This document shows, piece after piece, positions 17,339-25,279 of a DNA stretch of 64,000 nt. Location of the stretch: assembly GCF_001553685.1 (NCBI RefSeq), contig NZ_CP014264.1, forward strand, positions 70,001 through 134,000, written 5' to 3'. The notes beneath the pieces are model-generated. The model worked only from the letters and a program-made list of their open reading frames with translations. It ran no database searches and was not told where the DNA came from. The stretch comes from Streptococcus sp. oral taxon 431. GTDB taxonomy: Bacteria; Bacillota; Bacilli; Lactobacillales; Streptococcaceae. The translations under genes and the position numbers were made by a program. Position 1 is the first letter of the stretch; each line of letters opens with the position of its first letter.

Positions 17339-19624
17339 GTGGCAGAGAATGATTTTAACTTATTGCCGTTGCTGGATTACATCAATCCTGCCACGGTAGA
17401 CTACCAGACTTGGGTGAATGTGGGTATGGCCCTTAAACACGAAGGATACACGGCGTCTGACTGGGATAACTGGTCGCAAAATGATAGTCGGTATAAGAAA
17501 TTTGAATGCTTCAAGAAATGGGATACCTTCAACGAAGAAGCAGGAACGATTGTAACAGGTGCTACTATTACCCAGCTGGCAAAAGAAAATGGCTGGGTGT
17601 CGCAGTCTAGTTACGATAGTGAGAATGCTCATGAGCTAGGTTGGACAGATACAATTGACCGTGACTATCGCGTCATCGACAAGGACTGGATTGAAGGAAA
17701 GGAAATCCACGAGCCGACAATTTGGAATCCAGTTCAAGAAATTATCAAATACCTTGAAACGCTCTTTGAAGCAAGCGAAAATGTTGGGTACGTTACTGAA
17801 TGTTATCCAAAGACTGACGACGAAACAGGTGAGATTGTCAAATGGCTGCCAACTAAGGGGGCTTACGACCGTACTGCTGGACAATTGATTGAAGCTCTTA
17901 GCAAATGTAATGGAGATATCGGTGCAGTGCTGGGTGACTACCACGAAGAAGCTGGCGCATGGGTTCGCTTCAATCCAATGGATGGAAAAGGCGCAAAAAA
18001 TGAAAACGTAACAGATTTCAGATATGCCCTGGTCGAATCCGACAGCATGCCAATCGATAAACAAAACGCTATCTACAAAGAACTTGAATTGCCAATTGTT
18101 GCTCTGGTTCATAGTGGGAATAAATCGCTACATGCTATCGTTAAGGTAGATGCTAAGAATTACGAAGAGTATCGAAACCGTGTTGACTATCTTTATAAGA
18201 TTTGTCAAAAAAACGGAATCATCGTCGACACGCAGAACCGAAACCCAAGTAGGCTATCTCGAATGCCAGGTTTTATCCGAAATGGCCAGAAGCAATTCTT
18301 GGTAGACACAAATATCGGCAAAACCGACTGGGATGAATGGTACCAATACATCGAAGACTTGAACGATGACCTGCCGGATCCCGAAGGATTGGCCGACAGC
18401 TGGGATAACTTGCCAGAATTGGCGCCTGAATTGATTAAGGGCGTCCTTCGTCAAGGCCACAAGATGCTGATTGCTGGACCGTCAAAAGCTGGCAAGTCAT
18501 TCGTTTTGATTGAGATGTCGATTGCGATTGCTGAAGGCAAGAAGTGGCTTGGTTGGGATTGTACCCAAGGACGAGTATTGTATGTCAATCTGGAGCTAGA
18601 CCGACCGTCTGCCTTACATCGTTTCCGTTATGTCTACCAAGCTATGGGATTGCTACCTAAAAATATCCAAAATATCGATATCTGGAATCTTCGTGGGAAG
18701 ACCGTACCGATGGATAAGTTAGCACCTAAGCTCATTCGCCGAGCTTTGAAAAAGAATTATATCGCAATCATCATTGATCCGATTTACAAGGTGCTTACTG
18801 GTGACGAGAATAGCGCAGACCAAATGGCACATTTTACCAATCAATTCGACAAAGTGGCCACAGAGTTAGGCTCTAGCGTTATCTATTGTCACCACCACTC
18901 GAAAGGCTCACAAGGTGGCAAGAAGTCTATGGACCGCGCCAGTGGTTCCGGTGTATTCGCTCGGGATCCTGACGCGCTTATCGACTTAGTAGAGTTGGAA
19001 GTGTCAGAAGAATTGCTTACTCAAAGGCTGAATCAAGCAGCGTGCGAAGTGTACAAACAAGCCTTGCAAGAGCGAAACAATGCCTATTACCAACAAAATG
19101 TAGGCTTAGACGATCTATTGAGTCCTGCGCAGATGCGGACACACTTTGAAAAAGGTATCGACGATGTAATGGCTCGGGCGCCTTATGTAGATAAGCTCGA
19201 AGAAGTACGCAAGCAAATCCAAATAGCTACTGCATGGCGTGTCGAAGGTACGCTTCGAGAGTTTGCTAAGTTCAAGCCGGTGAATATGTGGTTCAGTTAT
19301 CCAGTACATGCGCTTGATGAATCTGGAGTGCTGGCAGATATACAATTGGAAGATGATAAACCAGGGTGGATGAAAGCTAAAGAAACTCGCAAAAAGAACG
19401 CGAAGGAAGATAAAAAACAAAAACTCATAGAGTTTGATGAAGCTATCGAAAATGCAAATTTTGGCGAGCCACCCTCGAAAGAAGACGTAGCTGAGTATTT
19501 AGGAATTTCTGTAAAAACAGTTACTCGCAGATTGAATTCGTCTAAAAAATATTGGTTCGACAAGAACTCAAATTCAATAAAAGAAAAAGGACAAGACCAT
19601 AAAAACGTGGTCGTGTCCGAATAA
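17339..19624 (+). CDS. Phage primase-helicase (PriCT + RepA-like ATPase)
   Basis: A 761-residue replication protein. GTG start after AAAGGAGAAAACA. Residues ~5-75 are a PriCT_2-type domain (NPATVDYQTWVNVGMALKHE). The middle part has VALVHSGNKSLHAIVKVD and RNPSRLSRMPGF, as in AEP-type primases. Residues ~380-620 are a RepA/hexameric helicase-like ATPase (Walker A GPSKAGKSFV, Walker B AIIIDPIYKVL, VIYCHHHSKGS). A winged HTH ends it (EYLGISVKTVTRRLN). Its 3' end is itself part of the iteron array, which supports initiator function. Confidence 0.85.
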   Translation: MAENDFNLLPLLDYINPATVDYQTWVNVGMALKHEGYTASDWDNWSQNDSRYKKFECFKKWDTFNEEAGTIVTGATITQLAKENGWVSQSSYDSENAHELGWTDTIDRDYRVIDKDWIEGKEIHEPTIWNPVQEIIKYLETLFEASENVGYVTECYPKTDDETGEIVKWLPTKGAYDRTAGQLIEALSKCNGDIGAVLGDYHEEAGAWVRFNPMDGKGAKNENVTDFRYALVESDSMPIDKQNAIYKELELPIVALVHSGNKSLHAIVKVDAKNYEEYRNRVDYLYKICQKNGIIVDTQNRNPSRLSRMPGFIRNGQKQFLVDTNIGKTDWDEWYQYIEDLNDDLPDPEGLADSWDNLPELAPELIKGVLRQGHKMLIAGPSKAGKSFVLIEMSIAIAEGKKWLGWDCTQGRVLYVNLELDRPSALHRFRYVYQAMGLLPKNIQNIDIWNLRGKTVPMDKLAPKLIRRALKKNYIAIIIDPIYKVLTGDENSADQMAHFTNQFDKVATELGSSVIYCHHHSKGSQGGKKSMDRASGSGVFARDPDALIDLVELEVSEELLTQRLNQAACEVYKQALQERNNAYYQQNVGLDDLLSPAQMRTHFEKGIDDVMARAPYVDKLEEVRKQIQIATAWRVEGTLREFAKFKPVNMWFSYPVHALDESGVLADIQLEDDKPGWMKAKETRKKNAKEDKKQKLIEFDEAIENANFGEPPSKEDVAEYLGISVKTVTRRLNSSKKYWFDKNSNSIKEKGQDHKNVVVSE

Positions 19625-19724
19625 GACAACACCATAAAATTATGGTCGTGTCCGAATAAGACAACACCATAAAATTATGGTCGTGTCCGAATAAGACAAC
19701 ACCATAAAATTATGGTCGTGTCCG
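19594..19724 (+). repeat. Iterons: three 35-bp tandem repeats plus one partial
   Basis: A 35-bp unit containing the palindrome ACCATAAAATTATGGT followed by CGTGTCCGAATAAGACA is repeated at 35-bp intervals (phases 19621, 19656, 19691). A diverged partial copy overlaps the last codons of the primase-helicase gene. Confidence 0.9.
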
Positions 19725-19879
19725 GGACAGCCACCTATATATTATATATATAGATAATGTCCTGTCGTCCATCATGTCCATACCTGTATAGACAGGGTTG
19801 CTTAAAACGCACCCTGTCATATACAAGGATCATGGACTAAGCGCGAAATTTAAAAAAGAAAGGAAGTGCATTTTTAAAA
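19725..19879. other. Probable phage replication origin, AT-rich part
   Basis: Directly after the iterons lies an AT tract (about 19737-19758, alternating TATATA). It is followed by inverted repeats built on CCTGTC/GACAGG (19761-19797) and GACAGGGT/ACCCTGTC (19792-19819). Iterons next to an unwinding-prone tract and an initiator gene are the classic origin layout. No open frame of note until rusA. Confidence 0.65.
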
Positions 19880-20281
19880 ATGTTAATTGAATTCTTTTTA
19901 CCGATGCAAAAAATTCCAACAACAACTCACCAACAAAAAAAGGTAAATGTCCAATTTGGAAAACCAATCTTTTACGAGCCGACTGATTTAAAAAATGCCA
20001 GGATGAAATTCGAGAGCTTGCTCGCGCAGCATGTTCCTCCAAATAAAATCAAAGGAGCGATTCGTCTGACGGTCAAGTGGTGCTTCCCTCGTATCAAAAA
20101 AAGCTATGACGGCCAGTACAAGACCACAAAGCCAGATACGGACAATTTGCAGAAGTTGCTCAAGGATTGCATGACAAAACTTGGCTACTGGCAAGATGAT
20201 GCCCAAGTGGCCAGCGAAATAGCAGAAAAGTTCTGGGCAGATACTGTCGGAATCTATATCAAGATTGAGGAATTGCCATGA
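19880..20281 (+). CDS. rusA: RusA-family Holliday junction resolvase
   Basis: A 133-residue nuclease with the family signature KPDTDNLQKLLKDCMTKLGY followed by WQDDAQV, holding the catalytic Asp residues. It cuts four-way junctions formed during phage recombination. Its stop overlaps the next start (ATGA). Confidence 0.92.
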   Translation: MLIEFFLPMQKIPTTTHQQKKVNVQFGKPIFYEPTDLKNARMKFESLLAQHVPPNKIKGAIRLTVKWCFPRIKKSYDGQYKTTKPDTDNLQKLLKDCMTKLGYWQDDAQVASEIAEKFWADTVGIYIKIEELP

Positions 20282-20493
20282 AAATCAATTATATTGATTT
20301 CTTTAGCAGAGTTATTCCGGAATGGATGGCGCGCAGTAATCAGAAGAGCCAAGAGGTCGGTTTTGGCTCAGATGCTTACTGGCTATGGGCAGTGTCGTCA
20401 ATCGGAGAAATTTGTAAACAATACAATGATGATGAGTTGGTGACGGAGCAGTTCAGTCTGCTCTTTAACTGGCTAGAAAAACAAGCAGGTTAA
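20278..20493 (+). CDS. Small conserved phage protein
   Basis: 71 residues (MKINYIDFFSRVIPEWMARS), start coupled to the rusA stop. Helical, aromatic-rich; no known function. Confidence 0.65.
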   Translation: MKINYIDFFSRVIPEWMARSNQKSQEVGFGSDAYWLWAVSSIGEICKQYNDDELVTEQFSLLFNWLEKQAG

Positions 20494-20496
20494 ACT

Positions 20497-20700
20497 ATGA
20501 AATATAGTAAACAGACGTTACTCGAAGGATACAAGCAATCAATCAGGAAAAACGAAGAGAAGATAATCGAGTATTCGAAGCCGTGCGATGCACGCAAGAG
20601 ACGGATTAGAGCGCTTGAGCGCGATTTGTTGAGAAAGAAGAATGAAGAACTGAGACAGAAAGTGAAGGAGTTGGAAGATGAAAGTACAACGATTGATTGA
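20497..20700 (+). CDS. Small coiled-coil phage protein
   Basis: 67 residues, almost all charged helix (RIRALERDLLRKKNEELRQK). It ends inside the next gene in a different frame. Function unknown. Confidence 0.55.
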   Translation: MKYSKQTLLEGYKQSIRKNEEKIIEYSKPCDARKRRIRALERDLLRKKNEELRQKVKELEDESTTID

Positions 20701-21208
20701 GAAGTATAAAAGACTTGAAGGAGTATGGAATGCCGAAGGAGCAGAACTAGCTCGCCAAATTTTTCTACAAGACTTGGAACAACTAGACGAACCGCAACCA
20801 GTCAAAGTTCCGCCGTTTGTGGCGGATTGGTATGAAGAGAATAAGGATGATTTTGAAGGGAATTTGCTTCGATGTGTCCATAATATTACATCAATTTTTG
20901 ACGGTGCTAAACTTAATGAGTTTGAAAAGTGGTTTCTAATTGTTGGCACAAAATCATTTCAGACTCTCGTCAACATGCACCAGTTTGGCTACGAGGTCGA
21001 GAAAGAGAAGCGGTATCGGATTTCCATGCCAAAAGCGAGAAATTACAAGAACCACGCTCAGATATTGTGTGAGAAAGATGGCAAAATGTTTTGGTGCGGT
21101 GAGTGGCATTCGTTTAGAGCTGAATTTACCAGTAAAGAACTAGAAGAAGCTGGTTTTGGCTGGGTATTCGATTGTCCGGGAATTGAGATTGAGGAGGTGG
21201 ACGATTGA
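20678..21208 (+). CDS. DUF1642 family phage protein
   Basis: 176 residues with the DUF1642 hallmark VPPFVADWYEENKDD and a C-terminal region (EKRYRISMPKARNYKNHAQI ... FTSKELEEAGFGWVFDCPGI) usual for this Gram-positive phage family. Role unknown. Stop overlaps the next start. Confidence 0.8.
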   Translation: MKVQRLIEKYKRLEGVWNAEGAELARQIFLQDLEQLDEPQPVKVPPFVADWYEENKDDFEGNLLRCVHNITSIFDGAKLNEFEKWFLIVGTKSFQTLVNMHQFGYEVEKEKRYRISMPKARNYKNHAQILCEKDGKMFWCGEWHSFRAEFTSKELEEAGFGWVFDCPGIEIEEVDD

Positions 21209-21615
21209 CGATCAATATCAAACAACGACTAAAGGCCTTACAGTACATCGATATCAAAGCGAAGTCAAAGCACCAGGAAATTATCAGCCTGAAATCGAGC
21301 ATCTTGCGAGGACAGCAGTTTAATAATATGCCAAAGTCAGAAAGCTCGTCTAATCGCTCCGAAGAATTGAACGTGCTGATTATTGATAAGTCAGAACAAC
21401 TGTATCAGGAAATCCAAGAACTCTATCAAGAACGAGACGAGCTTGTGCAAGTGATTGAGTCATTGGACGACCCTGTAGAAAATATTATCATGCGTTTGTT
21501 GTACATTGATGGATTGTCGTGGAATCAAATTCAAGCTCAGCTACGTTGTGGGCGCGGAACGATTCATCGGGCTAGAGAGAGCGCTTTGAAAAAGATTTCT
21601 AAAAAATGGAACTAA
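21205..21615 (+). CDS. Late transcription regulator, DUF1492/sigma-like
   Basis: 136 residues. The helical N-terminus and C-terminal sigma-70 region-4-like HTH (DPVENIIMRLLYIDGLSWNQ, then GRGTIHRARESAL) match DUF1492/ArpU-type regulators, which sit at the end of early operons and switch on late genes. The late leader follows directly. Confidence 0.8.
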   Translation: MTINIKQRLKALQYIDIKAKSKHQEIISLKSSILRGQQFNNMPKSESSSNRSEELNVLIIDKSEQLYQEIQELYQERDELVQVIESLDDPVENIIMRLLYIDGLSWNQIQAQLRCGRGTIHRARESALKKISKKWN

Positions 21616-21825
21616 TGGAACTCTTTGGAATTTTAAAAGTGATATTATGGTATTGTCAGCAAGTACGATAAAACGGATTGATGACTCCTGTAATTTTTAA
21701 GGGCCTTGTGCCCTTTCTGGCGGCGATGGGCAAGTGGTTTTATCTCCTTTAATTTATAAACTTTTTTATTCGGTTCGACTCCGAACGCTGCCGTTAATAT
21801 TGTATTTTATAACGAGGTATTTAAA
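21616..21825 (+). promoter_or_regulatory. Late-operon leader region
   Basis: No long open frame. It holds a TATTAT -10-like hexamer (near 21644), a hairpin AAGGGC-CTTGT-GCCCTT (21699-21715) and a tRNA-like structure (21719-21792). It is probably the start of late transcription under the preceding regulator; that is inferred from position. Confidence 0.4.
21719..21792 (+). ncRNA. tRNA-like element, probably a decayed tRNA
   Basis: Exactly 74 nt. It has a 7-bp acceptor stem (GGCGGCG with CGCTGCC, one G-T pair) and a perfect T arm (TTCGG-TTCGACT-CCGAA) at the correct positions. The D arm is weak and no normal 5-bp anticodon stem can be drawn; the centre is AT-rich. It has the ends of a tRNA without a readable anticodon. 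Confidence 0.45.
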
Positions 21826-21954
21826 ATGAAGCAAGCAATGTTTAATAAATTGGAAGATGCAAAACAATTTGCGAAAACTGTAAAAGAATTGTTGTGTATC
21901 AAAGAACCTGTAATGATTAAGAATAAACTCACGTATGTTGTTGTTTATAAATAA
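21826..21954 (+). CDS. Small phage protein between two tRNA elements
   Basis: 42 residues (MKQAMFNKLEDAKQFAKTVK ... KNKLTYVVVYK) after AACGAGGTATTTAAA. The spacing from GAGG to ATG is acceptable. No family recognised. Confidence 0.45.
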   Translation: MKQAMFNKLEDAKQFAKTVKELLCIKEPVMIKNKLTYVVVYK

Positions 21955-22008
21955 TCTAACGTAATTAACAAGCAAGGTAGTAGTCGCCTTGCATTTAAGA
22001 GTAAAAAG

Positions 22009-22079
22009 AGGCTTTTAGTGTAGCGGTAACACAACAGACTCCAAATCTGTTATCGTGGGTTCGATTCCTACAAAGCCTG
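22009..22079 (+). tRNA. tRNA-Trp (CCA anticodon), phage-borne
   Basis: A complete cloverleaf: acceptor AGGCTTT/AAAGCCT, D stem GTG/CAC, anticodon arm ACAGA-CTCCAAA-TCTGT with anticodon CCA at 22041-22043, T arm GTGGG-TTCGATT-CCTAC, and discriminator G as in bacterial tRNA-Trp. No encoded CCA end. It lies inside the prophage, just before the terminase genes. Confidence 0.88.
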
Positions 22080-22095
22080 TGAGAGGTCTTCATTA

Positions 22096-22119
22096 AGTCA
22101 CACAAGCGTGTGGCTTTTT
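22096..22119 (+). terminator. Terminator or attenuator before the terminase genes
   Basis: AGTCACAC-AAGC-GTGTGGCT is an 8-bp stem followed by five T residues, between tRNA-Trp and the small terminase gene. It would end the tRNA transcript and partly attenuate the late operon. Confidence 0.65.
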
Positions 22120-22147
22120 GTTATGTAGAAAATGGAGGTGATGGAAA

Positions 22148-22579
22148 ATCGCTAAATTAACTTTAAAACAACAGAGATTCGCTGACGAGTACATCATCAG
22201 CGGAAATGCGACAGATGCAGCTATTAAGGCAGGGTATAGTTCTAAATATGCTAATACAAACGCATCTAAGTTACTACAAAATACTACAATCAAATCTTAT
22301 ATTGACGAAAGACTGACTCAACTTGCGTCTGAGAAGATTGCAACGCAGGAAGAGGTGCTCACTTACCTAACTTCAGTCATGCGAGGAGAAACGCAAGAAC
22401 AAACCTTGATTAGTATTGGAGAATTAGGCCAGACGATTACAGATATCGATGTCGGAGCGAAGGATAGAATCAAGGCAGCTGAACTATTAGGGAAACGTCA
22501 TAGGCTTTGGACAGACAAGGTAGAGGCTGATATTTCTGGAACGGTGGTGTTTGCGAATGAGTCAAACATACCAGATTAA
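22148..22579 (+). CDS. terS: Terminase small subunit, apparent ATC start
   Basis: A 143-residue DNA-recognition subunit of the packaging motor. It starts IAKLTLKQQRFADEYIISGN, continues with the typical HTH region ATDAAIKAGYSSKYANTNAS, and ends at TAA 22577-22579. No ATG, GTG or TTG exists in frame before residue 70 (GTG 22355), and a stop (TGA 22139) lies three codons upstream. ATC at 22148 sits 7 bases after GGAGGTG, exactly where relatives start with ATG-GCT-AAA as I recall. So either AUC initiates or a point mutation has weakened the gene. It overlaps the large subunit by 23 bases. Confidence 0.8.
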   Translation: MAKLTLKQQRFADEYIISGNATDAAIKAGYSSKYANTNASKLLQNTTIKSYIDERLTQLASEKIATQEEVLTYLTSVMRGETQEQTLISIGELGQTITDIDVGAKDRIKAAELLGKRHRLWTDKVEADISGTVVFANESNIPD

Positions 22580-23855
22580 ACAGAACGATATTGTTGTTGA
22601 CTTGCCTAAGATAGTGGGTAGTGGATACGGCCAGTTCTGGCGCTCGAGAAATCTCTATCGAGTAGTAAAAGGATCTCGTGGTTCGAAGAAGTCAAAGACT
22701 ACGGCTCTTAACTTCATCACACGTATTTTGAAATATCCCTGGGCGAACTTACTTGTAGTACGCAGATACTCTAACACAAACAAGCAATCAACCTATACAG
22801 ATTTTAAGTGGGCTGCTAATCAGTTAAAGGTTGCTCATAAATTCAAATTCAATGAATCCTTACCTGAGATAACTGTCAAAGAGACAGGGCAGAAGATTTT
22901 ATTTCGTGGTTTGGACGATGAGTTAAAAATCACATCTATCACGGTTGATGTAGGCATCTTGTGCTGGGCATGGTTTGAAGAAGCGTATCAAATAGAGACT
23001 GAAGATAAGTTCAGTACTGTTGTTGAGTCAATCCGTGGTAGTTTAGACGTGCCTGATTTCTTTAAACAAATTACAGTCACGTTTAACCCGTGGAACGAGA
23101 GACACTGGCTTAAACGTGTCTTTTTTGATGAAGAGACTAAACGTGCTGACACGCTCTCGATGACGACTACCTATCGATGCAATGAGTGGTTGGATGAAGT
23201 CGATATCAAACGTTATGAGGATTTATATCACACGAACCCTAGACGGGCTAGAATCGTCTGTGATGGTGAGTGGGGCGTGGCTGAAGGTCTAATTTACAAC
23301 AACGTGACTGTCAAGGACTTTGACAAAGATGAGTTGTTGCAAAATCCTGCTAACAAGTTATGTATCGGTCTTGACTTTGGTTTCACTCACGATCCAACTG
23401 CTTTGTGTTGCTCGTTGATAAATGACACAACAAAAGAGATACACATCTTTGACGAAGCATACAGAGTCGGATTGATAACTAAAGAAGTCGCTAAGATGAT
23501 AAAGGATAAAGGGTATCATCGCTCGACAATCATCGCAGATAGTGCAGAGTCTCGTCTAATCGAAGAGCTCAGGTCAGAGCATGGCATATCTCGAATTAAA
23601 GAAAGTAGGAAAGGAAAGGATAGTATCATGGCAGGCGTGTCCAAATTACAAGGATACGCTATTTATGTGCATCCGAATTGTAAGCATATCATGGATGAAT
23701 TTTATAGTTACTGTTATCAACGCGATAAAGAAGGTAATTGGTTGAATAAACCAGAAGATAAGAATAACCACTTGATGGACGCACTACGATATAGCCTTCA
23801 ATGTATCGAAGGGGTTAAAGCTACTGTACGTAGACGTTCAGACTTTGGTTTATAG
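22557..23855 (+). CDS. terL: Terminase large subunit (PBSX type)
   Basis: A 432-residue packaging ATPase-nuclease. The ATPase half has the adenine/P-loop region VVKGSRGSKKSKTTALNFI and Walker B-like VGILCWAWFEEAYQ. The nuclease half has IGLDFGFTHDPTALCCSLI and IIADSAESRLIEEL, with the metal-binding Asp residues. ATG at 22557 was chosen over TTG at 22551. Confidence 0.93.
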   Translation: MSQTYQIKQNDIVVDLPKIVGSGYGQFWRSRNLYRVVKGSRGSKKSKTTALNFITRILKYPWANLLVVRRYSNTNKQSTYTDFKWAANQLKVAHKFKFNESLPEITVKETGQKILFRGLDDELKITSITVDVGILCWAWFEEAYQIETEDKFSTVVESIRGSLDVPDFFKQITVTFNPWNERHWLKRVFFDEETKRADTLSMTTTYRCNEWLDEVDIKRYEDLYHTNPRRARIVCDGEWGVAEGLIYNNVTVKDFDKDELLQNPANKLCIGLDFGFTHDPTALCCSLINDTTKEIHIFDEAYRVGLITKEVAKMIKDKGYHRSTIIADSAESRLIEELRSEHGISRIKESRKGKDSIMAGVSKLQGYAIYVHPNCKHIMDEFYSYCYQRDKEGNWLNKPEDKNNHLMDALRYSLQCIEGVKATVRRRSDFGL

Positions 23856-23866
23856 AAAGGGATTAA

Positions 23867-25279
23867 ATGTATCAGATTTTAACTTATCCGAGAGAGGGAT
23901 ATGACGAAACAGCTTTGAATAAGGAATTGATTTATAAGCTGATCCAGAAGCACGCACAAGAACGCCAGCGCTTGAAGAAACTTAAAAGCTACTACATGGG
24001 TGAACATGCTATTTTGAAGCATGAGCGACGAAATAAGAACGCTCCAAACTTTAAAACAGTAGCCAATCATGCTAAGGACATTGCAGACACGGCCACAGGT
24101 TACTTTATGGGCAATGCTATTAAATATAACAACACTGCGGAAGGTGACCTTGACCCCTTGCTTGTAGCTTTTGACGGTGCTGAAATAGACCAGGTGGATG
24201 CGCAGAATGCATTGAACATGTCTATCTACGGACGTGCTTACGAGTACATTTATGCGAAGGAGGGATTGACTGAGCTTGATTCTACTAGCGTAGATCCTGA
24301 GAATGTATTTCTTGTATACGATGACAGTATTGAACGCAAGGCTTTGTTTGCAGTCTACTACTACGAAATTAAAGATGACACGAAAAATGCTACTAAGTAT
24401 CAAGCAGAGGTCTTTACTCAAAATCTGCATTACCACATTGTGCTGCGTGATTCAAGCACAGGGACAACACAAAACGAGCAAGTAGAACCTCACAATCTTG
24501 GCCAGGTTCCAATCATTGAATACCGAAACAATCATTTTGCGATTGGTGATTATGAACAACAGATTAGTTTAATCGATGCTTACAACTCACTGATGGGCAA
24601 TCGTGTAAATGACAAAGAACAAGCAGTTGAGTCTATTCTCGTATTGTACGGAGCACAGTTGGCTGACAATTTGGAAGATGCTAGAGAGGCAATGAATATC
24701 CTTGCTGAAGAAGGTCTTTTGGAGTTGCCAACAGATGCCAAGGCTGACTTCTTAAAGAACGCTCTGGACGAAAACGCGACTGAAATTTTGCGAAAGGCCT
24801 TGAAAGAAGACATCTACACATTCAGCCATGTGCCGAATCTGACAGATGAGAATTTTGCAGGCAATAGCTCAGGCGTAGCCATGGAATTCAAGCTGCTAGG
24901 CCTTGAGATGATTACTAAGACAAAAGAAGCGAATTACAAGCGAGGATTGCGTCAGCGTATTGCTATCTTTGCGCATTATTTGGGCATGCAGCAGATTGCG
25001 CTTGAAGCTCATTCGATTGTGCCACAGTTTAGTCGTGGACTTCCTAAGAACTTGCTTGAATTGTCACAGATTATCAATAATCTTGAAGGCAAGGTCTCAC
25101 TTCGTCAGCTCATTTCGCTCTTGCCATTCGTTGAAGATCCTGATGCTGAACTGGAAGCTTTGGAAGAGGAGAAAGAGAATAATATGGAACGTGTGTCATT
25201 CTTTAACCAGGCTAACACGAAGCCAGACGATGAGGTAGCAGATGAAGAACAAGGACTACTGGACCAAGAGGAAGGCTAA
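23867..25279 (+). CDS. Portal protein (SPP1 Gp6 family)
   Basis: A 470-residue portal subunit forming the DNA entry vertex. Typical blocks are LKSYYMGEHAILKHERRNKN, VANHAKDIADTATGYFMGNA, EQISLIDAYNSLMGNRVNDK and NSSGVAMEFKLLGLEMITKT, followed by an acidic C-terminus. It follows the terminases and overlaps the MuF gene by 38 bases. Confidence 0.92.
   Translation: MYQILTYPREGYDETALNKELIYKLIQKHAQERQRLKKLKSYYMGEHAILKHERRNKNAPNFKTVANHAKDIADTATGYFMGNAIKYNNTAEGDLDPLLVAFDGAEIDQVDAQNALNMSIYGRAYEYIYAKEGLTELDSTSVDPENVFLVYDDSIERKALFAVYYYEIKDDTKNATKYQAEVFTQNLHYHIVLRDSSTGTTQNEQVEPHNLGQVPIIEYRNNHFAIGDYEQQISLIDAYNSLMGNRVNDKEQAVESILVLYGAQLADNLEDAREAMNILAEEGLLELPTDAKADFLKNALDENATEILRKALKEDIYTFSHVPNLTDENFAGNSSGVAMEFKLLGLEMITKTKEANYKRGLRQRIAIFAHYLGMQQIALEAHSIVPQFSRGLPKNLLELSQIINNLEGKVSLRQLISLLPFVEDPDAELEALEEEKENNMERVSFFNQANTKPDDEVADEEQGLLDQEEG

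Noticed and set aside
19594..19724. Could the 35-bp repeats be a CRISPR array?
   Set aside because: The units are directly adjacent, without unique spacers, and lie next to the replication initiator; iterons fit better.
21719..21792. A second functional tRNA (for example tRNA-Lys UUU)
   Set aside because: Only 3 bp can form next to a TTT triplet and the U33 position is wrong; kept only as a tRNA-like element.
23879..24436. Open frame of 185 codons on the minus strand opposite the portal gene
   Set aside because: No ribosome binding site, no family resemblance, fully inside a conserved gene.
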